A stretch of DNA of 5,234 nt from Methanosarcinales archaeon (lineage in GTDB: Archaea > Halobacteriota > Syntropharchaeia > Alkanophagales > Methanospirareceae). Every line of letters starts with the position of its first letter. Position 1 is the first letter of the stretch. A program made the translations under genes and the position numbers. The notes beneath the pieces are model-generated. The model had not been told where the DNA came from and searched no databases. It worked only from the letters and a program-made list of their open reading frames with translations. This document shows positions 4,528 through 5,234 of this stretch, one piece after another. The stretch is taken from contig WJOV01000058.1 in the NCBI GenBank assembly GCA_009618475.1, forward strand, positions 1 to 5,234, read 5' to 3'.

Positions 4528-5234
4528 CTAATGCAAAATTACCGTTTCGTCTATTTGTCCGGGTGCAGATCTCGGTATCGTGATTACAGCTCCGATTGAT
4601 GGCTTCAATTCAATTGTGAACGGTTTGTTTGCTGTTACACCGTAGTCAGGTAGTGTAATGAGAACAATTACTTTCTCACCTGCCTCTAACATACGGTTAT
4701 GCACTGCTCCGGGTGTGTCCGCCGTGGAATAGGTCCAGTTGCCCATTGACATGTTGCCCTTTGCCACATAACTCTCATTATAATCCGTTGAGCTGATGGT
4801 ATATTTGCCTTGAGTTGAATTATAATGGCCCGCGTTAGTAAGGTTCAATCCTCCTACGTGTACGTCTCGGTCAGTGTATGAGATTGCGAGCTTGTCCAGG
4901 TCCATTGGCATCTGTCCGGCAGTCAGTGTCAGGTATATTGTTATGGCTGTTAGGTAGGTGCCGTCAAGGTGGTTATCGCTGTCGTTATAATATGTTCCAT
5001 TATTGCCATCCTGGTTCTTAGCGGTGGTGTTATACTTCCATCCATGCCCGATGATATCACCAGCGGGTTCGAATGACGAAGTCACCTGCTCAATGCCAGT
5101 ATGCACGACTTCCTCTGACTTCTGCGAGGTAAAGAACCCTGCGTTCAGCACGACGTAACTGAAAACCGCGGCTACCACGACGAACGCGGTCAGCACGATT
5201 GCAGCTTCCAAACCCGTGAATCCCCTTTTGTCTT
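4528..5234 (-). CDS. arlB: archaellin, 5' end cut by the window edge
   Basis: The reading frame is open to the window edge; its first visible residues are DKRGFTG, followed by LEAAIVLTAFVVVAAVFSY. Class III processing should occur between that G (5214-5212) and the L encoded by TTG at 5211-5209. That TTG is therefore the first mature residue, not the start codon, and the true ATG lies a few codons beyond 5234. The mature part is 227 residues, longer than its neighbour. It has a hydrophilic insertion (about 58-82) rich in Asn, Tyr and Asp, and eight sequons (mature N61, N71, N76, N123, N131, N145, N153, N158). The outer domain ends FTIELKPSIG (198-207). As the more upstream, longer and more sequon-rich subunit it may be a distinct filament component rather than a redundant copy. 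Confidence 0.92.
   Translation of the reverse strand, partial: DKRGFTGLEAAIVLTAFVVVAAVFSYVVLNAGFFTSQKSEEVVHTGIEQVTSSFEPAGDIIGHGWKYNTTAKNQDGNNGTYYNDSDNHLDGTYLTAITIYLTLTAGQMPMDLDKLAISYTDRDVHVGGLNLTNAGHYNSTQGKYTISSTDYNESYVAKGNMSMGNWTYSTADTPGAVHNRMLEAGEKVIVLITLPDYGVTANKPFTIELKPSIGAVITIPRSAPGQIDETVILH
5174..5211 (-). repeat. 38-bp identical segment shared by the two archaellin genes, copy 2
   Basis: Identical to 4424-4461. It encodes the processed N-terminal helix of the upstream archaellin. The remainder of the two genes is far more diverged. Confidence 0.85.

Noticed and set aside
5209..5211. TTG as start codon of the upstream archaellin
   Set aside because: The frame continues upstream with DKRGFTG, the expected class III leader end. 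The TTG codes for the first mature residue, as in the neighbouring archaellin.

Overview
The window is archaeal, most likely from a methanogen- or methanotroph-related euryarchaeote (Methanomicrobia in the broad sense, possibly ANME-1-like). The evidence is an archaellum gene set whose archaellins carry a class III signal peptide with the FTG|LEAAIVLTAF start known from Methanomicrobia, an archaeosortase A-type membrane enzyme, a tRNA with a bulge-helix-bulge intron, and archaeal TATA boxes. The lineage within Euryarchaeota is inference.

Right half (about 1656-5234, all on the minus strand, so read right to left). This is the structural part of an archaellum operon: a 5'-truncated archaellin, a second complete archaellin, a fused ArlC-ArlD/E-type coiled-coil protein, ArlG and ArlF. 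In established archaellum biology, archaellins form the filament, ArlF and ArlG form the periplasmic stator or anchor to the S-layer, and ArlC/D/E link the motor to the chemotaxis switch. A hairpin with T-rich tracts after the second archaellin probably lets filament mRNA outnumber mRNA for the accessory genes. The motor genes arlH, arlI and arlJ, which usually follow, are not found downstream here.

Middle (about 1002-1655, plus the 94-bp arlG-arlF spacer). This holds a plus-strand tRNA-Gly(GCC) with an 81-nt intron. It also holds three palindromic repeat units with different arm sequences, one in each of three spacers: upstream of artA, between the tRNA and arlF, and between arlG and arlF. 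The first unit overlaps the probable artA promoter.

Left end (1-1001). On the minus strand is an archaeosortase A-like gene (artA), encoding a multi-pass membrane transpeptidase-like enzyme that processes C-terminally anchored surface proteins. The first 53 bases may hold the last codons of a plus-strand gene converging on it. Positions 54-206 hold only an imperfect dyad and AT-rich sequence.

The common theme is the cell surface: filament, stator and envelope-protein processing. The most notable items are the intron in tRNA-Gly, the palindromic elements in consecutive spacers, and the archaellum cluster that ends without its motor genes.
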